Positions 61,364 to 64,000 of a DNA stretch of 64,000 bases are shown one piece after another; positions within the stretch are counted from its first letter, which is position 1, and every line of letters starts with the position of its first letter. The translations under genes were made by a program, and so were the position numbers. The DNA comes from Silvibacterium acidisoli (lineage in GTDB: Bacteria > Acidobacteriota > Terriglobia > Terriglobales > Acidobacteriaceae). The stretch is taken from NCBI GenBank assembly GCA_022870745.1, contig CP085323.1, positions 2,108,001 through 2,172,000 of the forward strand, in the 5' to 3' direction. Below the pieces are notes generated by a model that saw nothing but the letters and a program-made list of their open reading frames with translations, was not told the origin of the DNA and made no database searches.

Positions 61364-64000
61364 TCAGAAAGTGAACCGTCCACCCAATTGAATCTCGCGC
61401 GGCGTCCCGTTTGTGCTCGTGATCTGGCCAAAGCTCGGATTCTGCGCAGTGCAGCAGGTGGTGTTCGGATTCGCATAGTGAGGCGTGTTCGTTAAGTTGA
61501 AGGCATCGACCTGGAAGCTCGCCGCCATGTGCTCACGGAAGCTCACCGACTTCGAGAGTGAGACATCCGAGTTGCGGTAGCTCGGTCCGCGCACCTTGCC
61601 GACACCAGAGTTTCCAAGCACATACTGTGGCGGCGTGGTAAGGCAGGAGGTATCGAACCACTCCGTTGTCTTTCCGATCTTACGAATCGTATTGCAGGCC
61701 AGGTTCGCGCGATTGGAGAAGCCGCTGTTCAGGTTGTCGTTTGAGATGCCAAATGAAAGCGGCTGGCCTGACTGAAGAATTGTGATGGAACTAAGCTGCC
61801 AGCCTCCGAGCAACAGATCTGTCGTGCGGCCACTGTTCGCCAGCCACTCACGCCCTCTTCCAAACGGAAGCTGGTATACGAAGTTGGCGATGAAGTTCTG
61901 CGGAACATCAGGCGCCTGGCTCGTTCCCGGCGCCCAGTTGTAGCGGTCGTCGAGAGGATAGAAGACATTCATATCGTCCTCTTCTCTCGACCATGTGTAA
62001 GAGATACGGCCCTGCAGGCCATGGGAGAAGTTCTTCGAGATCTCGGCCTGCAACGCGTGATATATGGAACGTCCGTCGGAGGTTGCGTAGTTAATGCTCG
62101 TCACTTCCGGAGCAATGTCGTAATAGGGCCTGCGTGTGGTCAGGTCTCCTGGGCCGGGTACTGGCGTGTCGATGTTGTAATCGCGATAGAGATGGATGCC
62201 GCGGGTTCCAACGTAGCTAAGCCGGAAAGCCGAGGTTGCAGTGAGCTGCTGCTCGACACCCAGGTGCCAGGCGTATGCATTGTCAGGACGGAAGCTTCTG
62301 GGGATCAGGGTCACCGACGAGTTCGGTTGAGGCGTAACCGGTGCATCCGTCGAGATAGGAATAAACCCGGGCAGGCCATTCGTGGTTACGTTCCAGAACG
62401 GTGTGTAAGCGAGTTGCTGGTTCACATAATACTGCTGGAAGAACGGGAAATTACGCTCGAGATTGCCACCGATCGCTCCGAAGTTTCCGGGAAAGGTCGT
62501 CATGCCGAAGGCGCCGCGAATCGCCGTCCTCCCATCGTTCGGCGTATAAGAGAAGCCGACGCGCGGCGCGAAGTTTCCATAGTAGTTGTCGACATTGGGA
62601 GCGCGATTGTCTGAAGTTGCGATATCGAGCAGGCCCGTCTGCAGGTTGAAGTTCGACTGGCGATTGAACTTGTCAATCGCCTGGGTGATCACATCCCAGC
62701 GGAGCGCAAGGTTCAACGTGAGTCCCTTTGCCACATGGTATTCATCCTGTGCGTAGATACCAGCCAGATGCGCTCTCGTGGCCGGGTCGGTATCGACGAA
62801 TCCGCGATAGAGGGACGACGGGATTCCAAGCAGGTAGCTTGCGAAAGCATTGCCGCCTGAGCTCGTGGTGCAGTCCGGCTGGCCGGTGCAACTGCTGGTG
62901 TAATCGGCGTTGAAGGAGAAGCTGCCATTCTGGCTGGCATTCGCGTTGGTCAAAGATGCCTGCAACCTGCGATAGTCTTCGCCAAAGACGAACGTATGCT
63001 TCCCGAGGATCTTCGTGAAGTTATCGGTGATCTGGTACACGTTGGTGATGCGGTGAGAGTTCGTCCAGTCCTGTGACCCGGTCGGAGCGATGTTGCCGAT
63101 GTTGAAGATAGCGAGTCCGGAGGCTCCCGGGAAATCTGCGTTGTTTCCATTAGGAATTCCCAGCGTCGTATTCTCGTTCGTCTGGAAATCGTTACCAAAA
63201 TCCTTCGTGTAGAACCGGTTGAAGCCGAAACGAAGTTCGTTGTTGGTCGTCGCGGAGAAGATATGGTCCCAGCCCACGGCGATGTTGTGGTCGCGCGACA
63301 TGGCATTCACGTCGCCAATCTCAATGAACCGGGTTCCAGGCGATGGTGCAGTCAGATCGCGCCGTTGATAGGATTCGCGCGCAAAGAAGCGATCATTGTC
63401 CCTGAGTTGGTAGTCGACTTTCACATCGAACTGGTGGTTGTTATCCGTCTCCTGCGTATTCGCCTGGTAATTCTGGCTGATGCTGTTTTGATTAGTTGCT
63501 TCCGGCCAGATGCCGGCAGCGCCGACCATCTTGCCTGCGACCGAGTCGAAACGGCTGGAAGGAATCTGATAGGCCGGACCCTGAGGGGTGCTGACGATGG
63601 GAAAAGGATTCCCGGTGGAAGGATCGTAAATCGCTGGAAACTGACTAGTCAGGAAGTAGCCCTGGCGCATGAGATCGGTGGGAACGGTCAGGTTGTAGGC
63701 GATTCCGTTGTTGAGCAGCAATCCCTGGTAATCCACGAAGAAGAAAGCCTTGTTGCGGATGATTGGACCACCGAGAGATCCGCCGAACTCGTTCGATCTG
63801 TACGGAGCTTTGCTCTTCGCCTGCCACTGGATGGCATTCAGGCTGTCATTGCGGAAGTATTCATAGGCGGACCCGTGAAATTCATTCGTACCGGATTTCA
63901 CAAATGCGTTCACCTGCGCCCCGCCATAGGTTCCGACGGTAGCTTCGGCGTTGTTGGTCGAAACCTTGACCTCCTGCAGGGAGTCGAGTGCAGGTGTCAC
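61364..64000 (-). CDS. TonB-dependent receptor, Oar-like, 5' end outside the window
   Basis: The visible 878 residues lack the signal peptide, the carboxypeptidase-regulatory-like domain and most of the plug, which lie beyond base 64000. Present are the end of the plug (LQEVKVSTNNAEATVGTYGGAQVNAFVKSGTNEFHGSAYEYFRNDSLNA), FGGSLGGPIIRNKAFFFVDYQG, and a long beta-barrel with many Tyr/Asn/Gly strands ending in GRFTF with the C-terminal Phe needed for outer-membrane assembly. Such receptors in Acidobacteria import glycans. With the two glycosidase genes downstream it forms a polysaccharide-utilisation-like set. Confidence 0.93.
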   Translation of the reverse strand: MTPALDSLQEVKVSTNNAEATVGTYGGAQVNAFVKSGTNEFHGSAYEYFRNDSLNAIQWQAKSKAPYRSNEFGGSLGGPIIRNKAFFFVDYQGLLLNNGIAYNLTVPTDLMRQGYFLTSQFPAIYDPSTGNPFPIVSTPQGPAYQIPSSRFDSVAGKMVGAAGIWPEATNQNSISQNYQANTQETDNNHQFDVKVDYQLRDNDRFFARESYQRRDLTAPSPGTRFIEIGDVNAMSRDHNIAVGWDHIFSATTNNELRFGFNRFYTKDFGNDFQTNENTTLGIPNGNNADFPGASGLAIFNIGNIAPTGSQDWTNSHRITNVYQITDNFTKILGKHTFVFGEDYRRLQASLTNANASQNGSFSFNADYTSSCTGQPDCTTSSGGNAFASYLLGIPSSLYRGFVDTDPATRAHLAGIYAQDEYHVAKGLTLNLALRWDVITQAIDKFNRQSNFNLQTGLLDIATSDNRAPNVDNYYGNFAPRVGFSYTPNDGRTAIRGAFGMTTFPGNFGAIGGNLERNFPFFQQYYVNQQLAYTPFWNVTTNGLPGFIPISTDAPVTPQPNSSVTLIPRSFRPDNAYAWHLGVEQQLTATSAFRLSYVGTRGIHLYRDYNIDTPVPGPGDLTTRRPYYDIAPEVTSINYATSDGRSIYHALQAEISKNFSHGLQGRISYTWSREEDDMNVFYPLDDRYNWAPGTSQAPDVPQNFIANFVYQLPFGRGREWLANSGRTTDLLLGGWQLSSITILQSGQPLSFGISNDNLNSGFSNRANLACNTIRKIGKTTEWFDTSCLTTPPQYVLGNSGVGKVRGPSYRNSDVSLSKSVSFREHMAASFQVDAFNLTNTPHYANPNTTCCTAQNPSFGQITSTNGTPREIQLGGRFTF

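Overview
The window looks like the chromosome of an acidobacterium of the Terriglobales type (Terriglobus, Granulicella or Edaphobacter-like). This rests on content: a very large Oar-style TonB-dependent receptor, a PadR regulator paired with a permease-like N-terminal domain, many Tat-exported glycosidases, AsmA-like and DUF2252 proteins, and high-GC coding sequence. I see no rRNA, tRNA, CRISPR array, prophage or intact insertion sequence.

Layout. 1-7.3 kb: the end of a GT39-like membrane glycosyltransferase, an MFS exporter, a BamE-like lipoprotein-sized protein, a MobC-like ribbon-helix-helix protein and PEP carboxylase. 7.4-15.7 kb: a more accessory stretch with a CPBP protease, a divergent enoyl-CoA hydratase/AraC pair, an alpha/beta hydrolase, a frameshifted membrane protein and a PadR-amidohydrolase pair. 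Three copies of one intergenic palindromic repeat lie here. 15.7-33.1 kb: housekeeping, with an ABC-F ATPase, DUF2252, a sugar kinase, an AsmA-like protein, a diguanylate cyclase, a five-gene minus-strand operon ending in alr-hydrolase-DUF1275-glyA, dnaB and two esterases. 33.4-39.2 kb: carbohydrate genes (GH13, beta-propeller, GH127). 39.3-43.4 kb: an XRE regulator-NfeD-flotillin-PspA membrane-stress operon, followed by a 59-residue zinc-ribbon gene that is easily missed. 58.2-64 kb: a polysaccharide-utilisation-like group (TonB receptor plus two Tat-exported glycosidase-like proteins).

The most unusual region is 44.4-57.6 kb. After a glutamate decarboxylase gene come ten co-directional, closely spaced genes. 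Two encode paralogous charge-segregated proteins with acidic repeats carrying a WLGAIGN-type glycine-rich segment and an Arg-rich C-terminus. Others encode two unrelated HExxH zinc-peptidase-like proteins without signal peptides, a Big_5/IPT-domain protein, three proteins I do not recognise, an M20 peptidase and an amidohydrolase. A LuxR-type regulator faces the cluster, and long inverted repeats sit at its two upstream control regions. I infer an uncharacterised assembled or exported protein system with peptidase cargo and peptide or amino-acid processing. No known secretion or contractile-tail gene is present in the window.
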